A stretch of DNA of 64,000 bases, taken from positions 62,001-126,000 of the forward strand of contig NZ_FXZK01000006.1 of assembly GCF_900184895.1 (NCBI RefSeq), in the 5' to 3' direction. Origin of the DNA: Flavimaricola marinus. Its GTDB lineage: Bacteria > Pseudomonadota > Alphaproteobacteria > Rhodobacterales > Rhodobacteraceae. Positions within the stretch are counted from its first letter, which is position 1. Each line of letters begins with the position of its first letter. Below, one piece after another: positions 8,592 to 16,571 of the stretch. Below the pieces are notes generated by a model, which had not been told where the DNA came from, ran no database searches, and saw only the letters and a list, made by a program, of their open reading frames with translations. The translations under genes and the position numbers were made by a program.

Positions 8592-8907
8592 TGTCGTCGC
8601 TCCCGATTGCCCTGTCCGCAGCATTGGCGTTTGGGGCCGATTTCTGGGGGCCACAACGTTCTTGACTCACCCAAAGATGCCATGTTGTTATGTTAATATG
8701 ATATCTTGAGCTGTCAACGTCGGTTTCTCCCTTCGGCAGCGGCCCGTTTCAAGAGCGAAATGGGAAGTGGGAAGTAAGCAATGGGGCGTGCCTCGGAGAT
8801 TACTTGTGAAAGTGTTTGGGCATCGGAGGACGGCGGTTTCGGGGAAACGGATTTGCGGCCCCCGGCGCGCCAGAAAGAATTAAAACGAAAAGCAACAGGG
8901 GGTTTTG
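8592..8907. promoter_or_regulatory. Divergent promoter region between Gfo/Idh operon and ABC importer operon
   Basis: This 316-base gap separates two divergent operons. It contains operator site B (8692-8705). A TTGACT hexamer at 8662-8667 with a TGTTAT-like -10 at 8686-8691 (18-base spacing) could drive the importer. The remainder, about 8710-8900, is moderately GC-rich leader sequence; a 44-codon ORF there (8781-8915) is not convincing. AGGGGG at 8897-8902 is the ribosome site of the binding-protein gene. Confidence 0.5.
8692..8705. promoter_or_regulatory. Operator site B, GTTAATATGATATC
   Basis: It matches site C (GTTAATACTATAAC) at 11 of 14 positions and the reverse complement of site A in the same register. 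All three fit TGTTARTAYKATAWC. The site lies in the divergent promoter of the Gfo/Idh and ABC importer operons, so one bound repressor could shut off both. Confidence 0.55.
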
Positions 8908-10527
8908 ATGAATAAGCTACTGAGAACATCCGCGATCGCGATAATTGCGGCGCAGGTCGCCGGCGGTGTTTCCGCACAGGCCATCAATGAAAGCGAGTTG
9001 TCGGATCCGCGCGTTCGGCAGGCCATCGCATACGCCATTGATATGGAGACGATAGCCGAGACCCTCTTTGAAGGCGCCGCTATCCCGGCATTGGGTCTGA
9101 CCTCTGATGCGAACAACTATCCCGAGGGAATGAACAGCTATTCCTACGATCCCGACAAGGCGCGCGAACTGCTTGCCGAGGCCGGATGGGACGGTAGTCG
9201 GACCCTCGACATGGTCTATTACTATCCGGATCAGCTGACTGCGGACTTCATGGCCGTGGTTCAGGCGCAATTGGGAGATGTCGGGATCGACATGACCTAT
9301 CGTCTGCTAGAGGGCGATGTGGGCGCGCAGATCTCCGGTGTTCCGGATGATCCGGTAAATGGCCCGTCCGTCGTCGATTGGGATATCCTCTATGGAGCGC
9401 GCGCCGCGATCGCCAATCAGGAATACTTCAACCGATTTGCCGAAGGCGAGATGCCAACCGTTCCGACCGTCGACGCCTTGGTGCCTCTGGTCGAAAGCGT
9501 CAACGCAACCGTTAACCCGGCCGTTCAGCGCGCAGGTTTCCAGGAAATGGAAGGCATCATCAACGAAAATGTCTACATTCTGCCGCTCTATTACCAGCAG
9601 CTCTACATCTTTGAGAGTGATCGCATCAACCGCAACGGTGCGCCCTACGGCAATGAGCAGTACAACTATAACTTCGACGTCGTGAACTGGACGGTCGAGC
9701 CGAACGAAGACGGTGAGTTGGTAGCCTATACCAACGGGGCGCCGATGCAGTTCTTCGAGCTGCCGTGGCAAAACCTCGGCATCTGGGTCCACAGCAGATA
9801 TGCCTTCGACACCATTCTGGAGGCTGACGGCACTCTGACGCCAATCGGTGGAGAGCTTGCCGAGACCTACGAGGTCATCGATGACGGCATGACGTTCACC
9901 TTCACCCTCAAGGATGACTTGAAGTGGCACGACGGCACGCCGATTACTGCTGCGGACGTCAAATGGAGCATTGAGGCCGCTGCTCAGGCGCCAATCACCC
10001 ACCCGGTCGTTTCGACGACCCTGAGCCGCATCGAGGGGGCCGAGGCCCTTGCTTCTGGCGATGCCGACGGGATGAGCGGTGTCACCATCGACGGCAACAC
10101 CGTTACGATCAAGTTTGCGGTCCTAGATCCAAACGTGCTGCTGACGTTCAGCCAGTTCGCTCCGCTGCCAATGGCCTATTTCGAAGGCACGGATCCTCTG
10201 CAAATCCAGCAGAACGAATTCTGGCAGAAGCCAATCGGTTCCGGCCCCTTCATGATCGAAGAGGCTCGCATGAACGAGTTCACCACGTTGGTTCCGTTCC
10301 CGGACTATCATGGCGGTGTCGCGAAGATCGAGCAGATCATCGCTTTGCCATCAGCTGACGGCGATGCCAACCTGATCCGCAACGCGGCCGCGTTCCGCGC
10401 AGATTTTGGATATACCAAGAATGCGACGGACGTTCCTTCTCTGGAGGAGATGGAGCACATGACGGTGCGGCCCGTGAATATTCCTTACACACGGATGTTC
10501 TGGATCAATCAGTTCCCGCGCGGCTGA
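8908..10527 (+). CDS. Solute-binding protein of oligopeptide-type ABC importer, apparently circularly permuted
   Basis: About 539 aa, normal total length for the DppA/OppA (SBP family 5) group, but the halves are swapped. Residues 1-25 are a Sec signal peptide ending VSAQA. Residues 31-93 (DPRVRQAIAYAID, then YDPDKARELLAEAGW) are the motif that normally begins the C-terminal half near residue 280. Residues 218-262 (NENVYILPLYY, FDVVNWT) are the normal C-terminus. Residues 268-360 (LVAYTNG, LAETYEVIDDG, KWHDGTPITAADVKWS) are the normal N-terminal half. The protein then ends with GSGPFMI, YHGG and an abrupt INQFPRG, which normally leads into DPRVRQ. No frameshift is seen. ATG 8908 follows AGGGGG. 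The protein should capture the substrate in the periplasm for the permeases that follow. Confidence 0.85.
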   Translation: MNKLLRTSAIAIIAAQVAGGVSAQAINESELSDPRVRQAIAYAIDMETIAETLFEGAAIPALGLTSDANNYPEGMNSYSYDPDKARELLAEAGWDGSRTLDMVYYYPDQLTADFMAVVQAQLGDVGIDMTYRLLEGDVGAQISGVPDDPVNGPSVVDWDILYGARAAIANQEYFNRFAEGEMPTVPTVDALVPLVESVNATVNPAVQRAGFQEMEGIINENVYILPLYYQQLYIFESDRINRNGAPYGNEQYNYNFDVVNWTVEPNEDGELVAYTNGAPMQFFELPWQNLGIWVHSRYAFDTILEADGTLTPIGGELAETYEVIDDGMTFTFTLKDDLKWHDGTPITAADVKWSIEAAAQAPITHPVVSTTLSRIEGAEALASGDADGMSGVTIDGNTVTIKFAVLDPNVLLTFSQFAPLPMAYFEGTDPLQIQQNEFWQKPIGSGPFMIEEARMNEFTTLVPFPDYHGGVAKIEQIIALPSADGDANLIRNAAAFRADFGYTKNATDVPSLEEMEHMTVRPVNIPYTRMFWINQFPRG

Positions 10528-10552
10528 CCCTGCAGCTTCGCGAAACTACGGG

Positions 10553-10583
10553 GGGAGCGTCAGGTTTGTCGCTCCCTCTTTTT
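10553..10583 (+). terminator. Hairpin with T-run between binding-protein and permease genes
   Basis: The arms GGGAGCG (10553-10559) and CGCTCCC (10570-10576) form a perfect 7-base stem with a 10-base loop, followed by TCTTTTT. It is likely an intra-operon attenuator or mRNA 3' end that keeps the binding protein in excess over the membrane components. Confidence 0.6.
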
Positions 10584-10608
10584 ACCAACAATTGACCCTT
10601 AGAGGCAC

Positions 10609-11571
10609 ATGCTCACATATATCGCCCGCAGATTGTTGACCCTGATCCCGATGGTGATCGTTATCAGCTTTCTGATTTACTTGGGGTTGGAGCTAACCCC
10701 CGGCGACGCCGTTTCCCACATGATCCCTCCGGACGCCTACGGCTCGATGGACGAGGACCGCCTGCAGGAGCTGCGCGAAAGCCTCGGATTGGGAAAACCG
10801 TTTCTGGTTCGGTATTGGATCTGGATTTCTGGCGTGCTGCAGGGCGACTTCGGTTACAGTCTGGCAGGCGGCGTTCCAATCTCGAAAATCTTTCTCGATC
10901 GGCTCCCAGCGACACTGGAACTGTCCATTGCCGCTCTTTTGATCTCGACGGTGCTCGGAAGCATTTTGGGAACGATCAGTGCCCTTACACGTGGCAGCCT
11001 GACAGATCAAAGCCTGACGGTGGTCGGCATGCTCGGTGTCTCGATCCCCGAATTCTTCTTTGGTCTTGTCGCGATCCTGATTTTCGCCCTCAACCTGGAA
11101 TGGCTGCCTGTCGGTGGACGGACCTTGCCGGGCTATGACAGTTTTTGGGATCGATTACCGCACCTCGTGATGCCCGCGATGGTCTTGTCGATCATGATGA
11201 CAGCCGGAGTGATGCGCTACGCGAGGTCGTCGATGCTGGATGCGCTCAGCCGGGATTTCATCCGAACTGCGCGCTCAAAGGGAATGCCTGAGTGGCGGGT
11301 GAACATCTTGCATGGTTTCCGTGTGGCCCTGACGCCCGTGATTGTCCTGATTGGATTTCGTTTGCCGGTCCTTATCGGCGGCTCCGTCATTATCGAGCAG
11401 GTCTTCCAGTGGCCTGGCATCGGCAAGGAATTCGTTTCTGCCGTACGGAGCCAGGATTATCCGTTGGTGATGATGGTCGCATTGTTTTCCGTGCTCGCCG
11501 TTCTCGTCGCCAGTTTGATCGTCGATTTGCTGACGGCGATTATCGATCCTCGTGTTCGGCTGGGGGACTAG
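10609..11571 (+). CDS. ABC transporter permease, DppB/OppB type
   Basis: 320 aa inner-membrane permease. It has the N-terminal helix LLTLIPMVIVISFLIYLGLE, a periplasmic loop with TPGDAV, and later helices. The EAA-type coupling loop reads DFIRTARSKGMPEWRV, which contacts the ATPase. Length and layout match DppB. It follows the binding-protein gene after an 81-base gap with a hairpin and is four bases from the second permease. Confidence 0.93.
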   Translation: MLTYIARRLLTLIPMVIVISFLIYLGLELTPGDAVSHMIPPDAYGSMDEDRLQELRESLGLGKPFLVRYWIWISGVLQGDFGYSLAGGVPISKIFLDRLPATLELSIAALLISTVLGSILGTISALTRGSLTDQSLTVVGMLGVSIPEFFFGLVAILIFALNLEWLPVGGRTLPGYDSFWDRLPHLVMPAMVLSIMMTAGVMRYARSSMLDALSRDFIRTARSKGMPEWRVNILHGFRVALTPVIVLIGFRLPVLIGGSVIIEQVFQWPGIGKEFVSAVRSQDYPLVMMVALFSVLAVLVASLIVDLLTAIIDPRVRLGD

Positions 11572-11575
11572 CAAT

Positions 11576-12511
11576 ATGACCGATGCTACCGTGACCCGCC
11601 CCCGCACACGCCGCGATGCCCAGTTCGATCGCATTCGGGACCGCGAGGCCAAACTGGCAGGGACCACTCAGCGCAAGGGGCGCTTCCTTTCGAAATTCCT
11701 CAACAACCGCCTTGCCGTCATCGGCTTTGCGATCTTTGCCGTCATTTGCCTGATGAGCCTATTTGCGCCGCTCATTGCTCAACATGATCCGATGTCGCCA
11801 AACCTGCGAGCCATCGCCAAGCCGCCGTCGGCCGAGCATTGGTTTGGCACGGATAAGACCGGCCGCGATATCTTTGCCCGTGTACTCTATGGTGGACGGG
11901 TGTCGATCCTTGTAGGGCTCGGCAGCGCGTTGCTGTCGGCGCTTATCGGCGTGATCATTGGCGTCTATTCAGGCTATGTCGGCGGCTGGCTTGACTGGAT
12001 CGCGATGCGCATTTCCGAGATCTTCATGTCTTTCCCGCAGATCATCCTCGTTCTTCTGCTGGTCGCGATTTTGGGCCAATCGCTGGTCAATCTGATTGTG
12101 ATCTTCACCCTGACGGGGTGGGGAGGAATTTACCGAATGGCGCGGGCACGGATGTTGTCGATCCGCGAGGAAGAATACGTTCAGGCCTTGCGCAGCTTCG
12201 GCCTTGGCCCGGCCAGGATCGCCTACAAGCACATGTTGCCCAATGCATTGGGGCCAATCATGGTGAACATCACTCTGTCGACCGCGGCATTCATCTTGCA
12301 AGAGGCGGGGCTGAGCTTTTTGGGCCTCGGTGTCCCTCTGTCGATCCCGACATGGGGCAACATTCTGAACGCGGCGCAGGACTTGCGGGTTCTTGAGCAG
12401 AACTGGTGGATCTGGTTGCCGGTCGGCGCCACGATTTCGCTGTTCGTGCTGAGTGTCAATTTTATCGGAGACGGGTTGCGCGATGCAACGGACCCGTCGC
12501 AGCAGGGGTAG
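11576..12511 (+). CDS. ABC transporter permease, DppC/OppC type
   Basis: About 311 aa. A charged N-terminal tail of about 45 residues precedes the first membrane helix (NRLAVIGFAIFAVICLMSL). The periplasmic segment HWFGTDKTGRDIFARVLYG is the hallmark of DppC/OppC permeases, and the EAA loop is EEYVQALRSFGLGPARIA. It pairs with the DppB-type permease to form the channel. ATG 11576 follows a GGGGG tract at about nine bases; an upstream start at 11552 overlaps the previous gene and is not needed. Confidence 0.93.
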   Translation: MTDATVTRPRTRRDAQFDRIRDREAKLAGTTQRKGRFLSKFLNNRLAVIGFAIFAVICLMSLFAPLIAQHDPMSPNLRAIAKPPSAEHWFGTDKTGRDIFARVLYGGRVSILVGLGSALLSALIGVIIGVYSGYVGGWLDWIAMRISEIFMSFPQIILVLLLVAILGQSLVNLIVIFTLTGWGGIYRMARARMLSIREEEYVQALRSFGLGPARIAYKHMLPNALGPIMVNITLSTAAFILQEAGLSFLGLGVPLSIPTWGNILNAAQDLRVLEQNWWIWLPVGATISLFVLSVNFIGDGLRDATDPSQQG

Positions 12512-12515
12512 GGGC

Positions 12516-13532
12516 ATGGAGATGGGCAACGACGTCGCACTCTCTGTGCGTAATCTAAAGACTTACATCTACACCAACAATCGCTGCAATCGTGCGCTCG
12601 ATGGAGTCTCGTTCGAGATCCGTCAAGGCAAGACCCTGTGCATTGTCGGTGAAAGCGGCTGCGGCAAGAGCGTGACTGCGGCGTCCATCATGCAGCTGCT
12701 ACCAACTCTGAGCCGTATCGAGGATGGAGAGATCACATACCACGGCCCGGATGGCCCGGTCCGCATCGATGCTCTCGAGCGGGACGGTGCCAAGATGCGC
12801 GCCATTCGCGGCAAAGAGATCGCGATGATTTTCCAGGATCCGATGACCGCCCTTAACCCGGTCTATTCCATCGGTTTCCAGATCAAGGAGATGCTGCGCT
12901 ATCATACATCGCTTGGCCGCAAAGATCGTCACAGCAAAGCAATTGATCTGCTGCGCTCGATGGGGATTCCATTGCCGGAACGGCGCGTGGACGAGTATCC
13001 CCACCTGTATTCGGGCGGGATGCGTCAACGGGCCATGATTGCGATTGCGATGTCATGCAATCCGCGCATTCTGATTGCTGATGAGCCAACGACGGCGCTC
13101 GATGTGACGATACAGGCTCAGATATTTGAGCTGATGGATACCCTCAAGCGTGAAAACGGGACTGCGATCATGTTGATAACCCATGACATGGGCGTAGTAG
13201 CGGAGTTGGCTGACGATGTAGCAGTTATGTATATGGGCAATATCGTCGAGGCTGGACCGGTCGGTAAGGTGCTGCGCAAGCCCGTGCATCCATATACCCG
13301 CGCATTGTTGGACTCGATCCCCGTGCTTGGTCGCGGCAAGGACCAAGAGATCAAGGCCATACCGGGCCAGACCCCCGATCCGTATAACCGACCGACGGGG
13401 TGCCAGTTTGCAGATCGCTGCGCTTACAGGGTGAGCGCTTGCGACGAGATGCCGCCGGAAACGATGGTTGCTGACGACCACCGCGTGATGTGCTGGCGCT
13501 ATCAGGAGTTCATGGCCGATGCAGCCGAATGA
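12516..13532 (+). CDS. ABC transporter ATP-binding protein, DppD/OppD type
   Basis: About 338 aa. Walker A GESGCGKS lies near residue 46, the Q-loop is in IFQDPMTALNP, the signature is SGGMRQR, Walker B is ILIADEPTTALD, and the switch His is in ITHD. The C-terminal extension with GCQFADRCAYRVSACDE is the oligopeptide/dipeptide transporter domain, whose Cys residues often hold an iron-sulfur cluster. ATG 12516 follows AGGGGTAGGGG and comes just after the permease stop. The next ATPase overlaps by 14 bases. Confidence 0.93.
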   Translation: MEMGNDVALSVRNLKTYIYTNNRCNRALDGVSFEIRQGKTLCIVGESGCGKSVTAASIMQLLPTLSRIEDGEITYHGPDGPVRIDALERDGAKMRAIRGKEIAMIFQDPMTALNPVYSIGFQIKEMLRYHTSLGRKDRHSKAIDLLRSMGIPLPERRVDEYPHLYSGGMRQRAMIAIAMSCNPRILIADEPTTALDVTIQAQIFELMDTLKRENGTAIMLITHDMGVVAELADDVAVMYMGNIVEAGPVGKVLRKPVHPYTRALLDSIPVLGRGKDQEIKAIPGQTPDPYNRPTGCQFADRCAYRVSACDEMPPETMVADDHRVMCWRYQEFMADAAE

Positions 13533-14529
13533 CCCCATACTGACACTTCGCGATGTGCAGGTTCACTTCCCGATCAAGTCGGGCATCCTGAAACGCACAT
13601 CCGGCCACGTTCGCGCGGTGGATGGGGTCGACCTCGATGTGTATCGCGGCGAAGTGCTCGGCCTCGTTGGTGAAAGCGGCTGCGGAAAGACCACTTTGGG
13701 CAAGGCCATTCTGCAACTCGTTCGTGCAACGAACGGCACCGTGACCTATCAGGGGGATGGTGGCGAGACCGAACTTACCACTTTGGACGATGCTGGCTTG
13801 TTTGCGTTTCGAAAGCGGCTGCAGATCGTGTTTCAGGACCCTCACTCGTCGTTGAACCCGGCATTCACCATATTCGGTTCATTGGAAGATCCCCTGCGCC
13901 ATTATGGCGTCAAAACCCGGAAAGAGCGCCGTAAGATCGTGGGGGATCTGCTCGAAGCGGTGAACATGCGCCGCGAGTCGATGGATCGTTATCCACACGA
14001 ATTCTCGGGCGGGCAGCGGCAAAGGATCGGGATTGCCCGCGCGTTGAGCATCCAGCCTGAGTTGGTCGTCTGCGACGAAGCGGTGAGCGCACTCGACGTA
14101 TCGATTCAAGCGCAGGTTCTTCAGCTCTTGATGGATCTTAAGCGCGAGAAGAACCTCACATACGTCTTCATCACCCATGACCTGAGCGTGACCGAATTCC
14201 TCTGTGATCGAATTGCGGTGATGTATCTGGGCAAGATTGTCGAGCTTTGCGACGCTGAGGAGCTCTACTCCAACACTTTGCATCCCTACACCGAGGCGCT
14301 TCTCTCGGCGATCCCTGTCGCTGATCTGGATCGCAAGTCGCAAAGGATCGTCCTAGAGGGCGATGTGCCTAGTCCGGTCAATCCGCCGTCGGGCTGCCCG
14401 TTTCATCCCCGCTGCCGATATGCTCAACCCGTTTGTCGGACCGATGTGCCTCAGTTGCGCAGGTATCGCGGCAAGTCGGGTCAGCACCTCGCGGCATGTC
14501 ACCTGATCGATCACCCCTTGGCGGACTGA
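13519..14529 (+). CDS. ABC transporter ATP-binding protein, DppF/OppF type
   Basis: 336 aa. Walker A GESGCGKTTLG, Q-loop IVFQDPHSSLNP, signature SGGQRQRIG, Walker B LVVCDEAVSALD, and the switch His in ITHDLS are all present. The oligopeptide-transport C-terminal domain has SGCPFHPRCRYAQPVC. It forms the heterodimeric motor with the preceding ATPase. The operon carries on into the aldolase gene ten bases later, tying the imported compound to aldol cleavage. Confidence 0.93.
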   Translation: MQPNDPILTLRDVQVHFPIKSGILKRTSGHVRAVDGVDLDVYRGEVLGLVGESGCGKTTLGKAILQLVRATNGTVTYQGDGGETELTTLDDAGLFAFRKRLQIVFQDPHSSLNPAFTIFGSLEDPLRHYGVKTRKERRKIVGDLLEAVNMRRESMDRYPHEFSGGQRQRIGIARALSIQPELVVCDEAVSALDVSIQAQVLQLLMDLKREKNLTYVFITHDLSVTEFLCDRIAVMYLGKIVELCDAEELYSNTLHPYTEALLSAIPVADLDRKSQRIVLEGDVPSPVNPPSGCPFHPRCRYAQPVCRTDVPQLRRYRGKSGQHLAACHLIDHPLAD

Positions 14530-14538
14530 CCGCCCCGA

Positions 14539-15483
14539 ATGAAAGCAATGGCAATGGCCAAATACTCGATCAACGATTTCAAAGGCGTTATCCCCGCTCT
14601 TGTGACTGCATTCGATTTGGACGGTCGGTTCAATGAGGAATTGATGCGGGGTCTTACGACCTCGCTTCTTCATCGCGGTGTCGACGGATTCTATCTGACC
14701 GGGTCCACCGGCGAGGGCTTCATGATGAGCGCAGAAGAAAGAATGCGCGTTGTCGAGATCGTCTGCGAGGTCGTCGCGGGAAGAGTGCCCGTTATGGTGC
14801 ATGTCGGTGCGATCAGCACCTATCAGACCGTCTCACTTGCCGAGCACGCGGAAGCGGCAGGGGCCGATGCCATCTCGTCGGTTCCCCCGATCTACTGGCC
14901 GTTCAGCCCGGCCCAGGTAGCCAATTACTACACGGATGTGACCGCTTCGACGTCGTTGCCAATGGTGGTGTATAAAATCGCACTCGCCGGTGAGATCGGA
15001 TTCGAGTTGCTTACGCGACTTGCCGCGGTGCCCGGAATCGAAGGCGTCAAGTATACTGCGCCTACCCATTTCGAGATCGCTCGCATCAAGCGCGAGATCG
15101 GGCCGGACTTCCGCGTCTTTTCCGGCGCGGATGAAATGGCAATGTCTGGCTTGGCCTTTGGTGCGGACGGGCTTATCGGATCATTCTACAACATCATCCC
15201 GGAACTCTATGCAAAGCTGGTAGAGGCGATGGACGCGGGAAATCTGACTGAGGCAAAGGTGCTTCAGGAGAGGGCGAATGCCATTATTTTCTTCACGTTG
15301 AAGCAATATCCGATGTCTGCCGTCAAGAGGATCATGGCATGGCAAGGCGCCGATGCGGGCTACTGCCGGAAGCCGTTCGACAATTATGAAACGCGAGAGC
15401 AGGAAGCCGCGCTGAAGGCGGCATACCGCGCATTCCGGGACGAGAACAATCTGGGCGAGATCGGATTCCTGACCGACCTCTAA
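14539..15483 (+). CDS. Dihydrodipicolinate synthase / N-acetylneuraminate lyase family aldolase
   Basis: 314 aa class I aldolase. GSTGE (residues 55-59) binds the alpha-keto acid carboxylate, Tyr145 is the proton relay, and Lys171 in GVKYTA forms the Schiff base. SGADEMAMSGLAFGADG and SFYNI in the C-terminal half are closer to N-acetylneuraminate lyase (YNGYDE..GADGGIGSTYNI) than to DapA. The conserved YNxP loop is altered to YKIA (Lys146), which is unusual. It probably splits a 2-keto-3-deoxy sugar acid to pyruvate and an aldehyde. It is the last gene of the importer operon. The exact start (14539, or ATGs at 14548 and 14554) is uncertain because no clear ribosome site is present. Confidence 0.8.
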   Translation: MKAMAMAKYSINDFKGVIPALVTAFDLDGRFNEELMRGLTTSLLHRGVDGFYLTGSTGEGFMMSAEERMRVVEIVCEVVAGRVPVMVHVGAISTYQTVSLAEHAEAAGADAISSVPPIYWPFSPAQVANYYTDVTASTSLPMVVYKIALAGEIGFELLTRLAAVPGIEGVKYTAPTHFEIARIKREIGPDFRVFSGADEMAMSGLAFGADGLIGSFYNIIPELYAKLVEAMDAGNLTEAKVLQERANAIIFFTLKQYPMSAVKRIMAWQGADAGYCRKPFDNYETREQEAALKAAYRAFRDENNLGEIGFLTDL

Positions 15484-16508
15484 CCGCGCGGCACGCTGTC
15501 GATGAGGGCTCTTGCCGTGTCGTGGAACAGCGATTTTCGCTCCTGCTGTGTCAGTCCGATCTGTCGGGCGCCTCGCTTCATGGCGCGGAGTTGTTCGTAG
15601 CGGATGAACGTCATGCCCGGCTCACAATGCCCAAGTGAGAGGCTTTGGTTGTCGGCGTGTAGCAGGCTCCATGCCCGTCCGAAGGCGATATATTTTCCGC
15701 GCATCGGGCCGATGAGGTCGTCACTGCCGTACATCACCCGATCGACACCGATACCTGTATACAGGGCGTCCAGAGCGTCCGCCTCGCAGACAGTCGAAGT
15801 GTCATACCAGACATTCGGAAGCCCACGAAGCGCAGAGGCCGCTGCCTCGATCGCCCATGCAGAATAGCTTCGAGCGCAATGAGCGAGGATCCATTTCGCA
15901 TTCGGATACCGCTCGGTCAGTATCAGGATATCGCGGATGTTGTCTGGATCGGCCACGGCATCGCGCTTTGACAGATGCATCATGATGATTAGACCAAGTT
16001 CGTCGGCAAGCGCGATCTGCGGTTCCGGCAGAAAGTCGGTTATCCTCGCATTTGCGGGGGTGCTCTTGCGGGCGTATACCAAGTAGGGCTTCAGGCCGAT
16101 CATGCCGGTTTGCCGAAGTGTCTTGCGGATCTGGCCTGTAGTCATGTCCGGTTGCACGAGCATCAAGCCCGCCGAGGCGGGCGCATCAGCCATTTCGGTC
16201 GCGATCAGCGAATTCGCCGAGCTGACATCTACGGGCTGCGGATAGGGGTAGGGAAAGGAGAGACGGTCCACCTTTCGACCCGGCATCAAAGACGCGTCCA
16301 CGGCATCCGCAATCGCGCGTGTCGCTCGGGGGAAATGGCGCCCGATTGTGCTGGCGTAGGGGCCGTGGGACTTCGATGGCTCCTTGTAGTGCGACCAGTC
16401 GTGCAAATGCGTGTGCACGTCGAAGACTTCGAAAGGAACGAAATCCTCGAGTTCTTCTGCCCAGATCCGGATGTCGAGAGCGGTCTTGGTCCACGGATGG
16501 TTTGACAT
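15480..16508 (-). CDS. Amidohydrolase family protein (amidohydrolase_2 type)
   Basis: About 342 aa TIM-barrel metal hydrolase. The metal-binding motif FDVHTHLHDW is near the N-terminus, and further candidate ligands are GLIIMMHLSKRD (His), WILAHCARSY (His) and RVMYGSDD (Asp). The family includes hydrolases, lactonases and decarboxylases, so the reaction is open; sugar-acid lactone hydrolysis would suit the context. ATG 16508 is preferred over 16529, which would put the start directly against operator site C. It converges with the aldolase gene, overlapping by four bases. Confidence 0.8.
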   Translation of the reverse strand: MSNHPWTKTALDIRIWAEELEDFVPFEVFDVHTHLHDWSHYKEPSKSHGPYASTIGRHFPRATRAIADAVDASLMPGRKVDRLSFPYPYPQPVDVSSANSLIATEMADAPASAGLMLVQPDMTTGQIRKTLRQTGMIGLKPYLVYARKSTPANARITDFLPEPQIALADELGLIIMMHLSKRDAVADPDNIRDILILTERYPNAKWILAHCARSYSAWAIEAAASALRGLPNVWYDTSTVCEADALDALYTGIGVDRVMYGSDDLIGPMRGKYIAFGRAWSLLHADNQSLSLGHCEPGMTFIRYEQLRAMKRGARQIGLTQQERKSLFHDTARALIDSVPRG

Positions 16509-16529
16509 GACCCACCATTGAATGATCAT

Positions 16530-16543
16530 GTTAATACTATAAC
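16530..16543. promoter_or_regulatory. Operator site C, GTTAATACTATAAC
   Basis: The best palindrome of the three: GTTA and TAAC arms around ATACTA. It lies between the divergent amidohydrolase and aminotransferase genes and agrees with site A (reverse complement GTTAGTATTATAAC) at 12 of 14 bases. It places both genes in the same proposed regulon as the importer. Confidence 0.6.
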
Positions 16544-16571
16544 CATATAGCTTGAGCGCAAGGAGGCTTTG

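Noticed and set aside
8781-8915. 44-codon ORF in the leader of the importer operon
   Set aside because: No clear ribosome site, no recognisable motif, and it overlaps the start of the binding-protein gene in another frame.
8908-10527. Interpretation of the binding-protein gene as two half-genes joined by frameshift or as a truncated ordinary protein
   Set aside because: The frame is continuous, total length is normal, a signal peptide is correctly placed, and both halves are complete but reversed. An assembly artefact cannot be excluded from sequence alone and is named as the refutation test.
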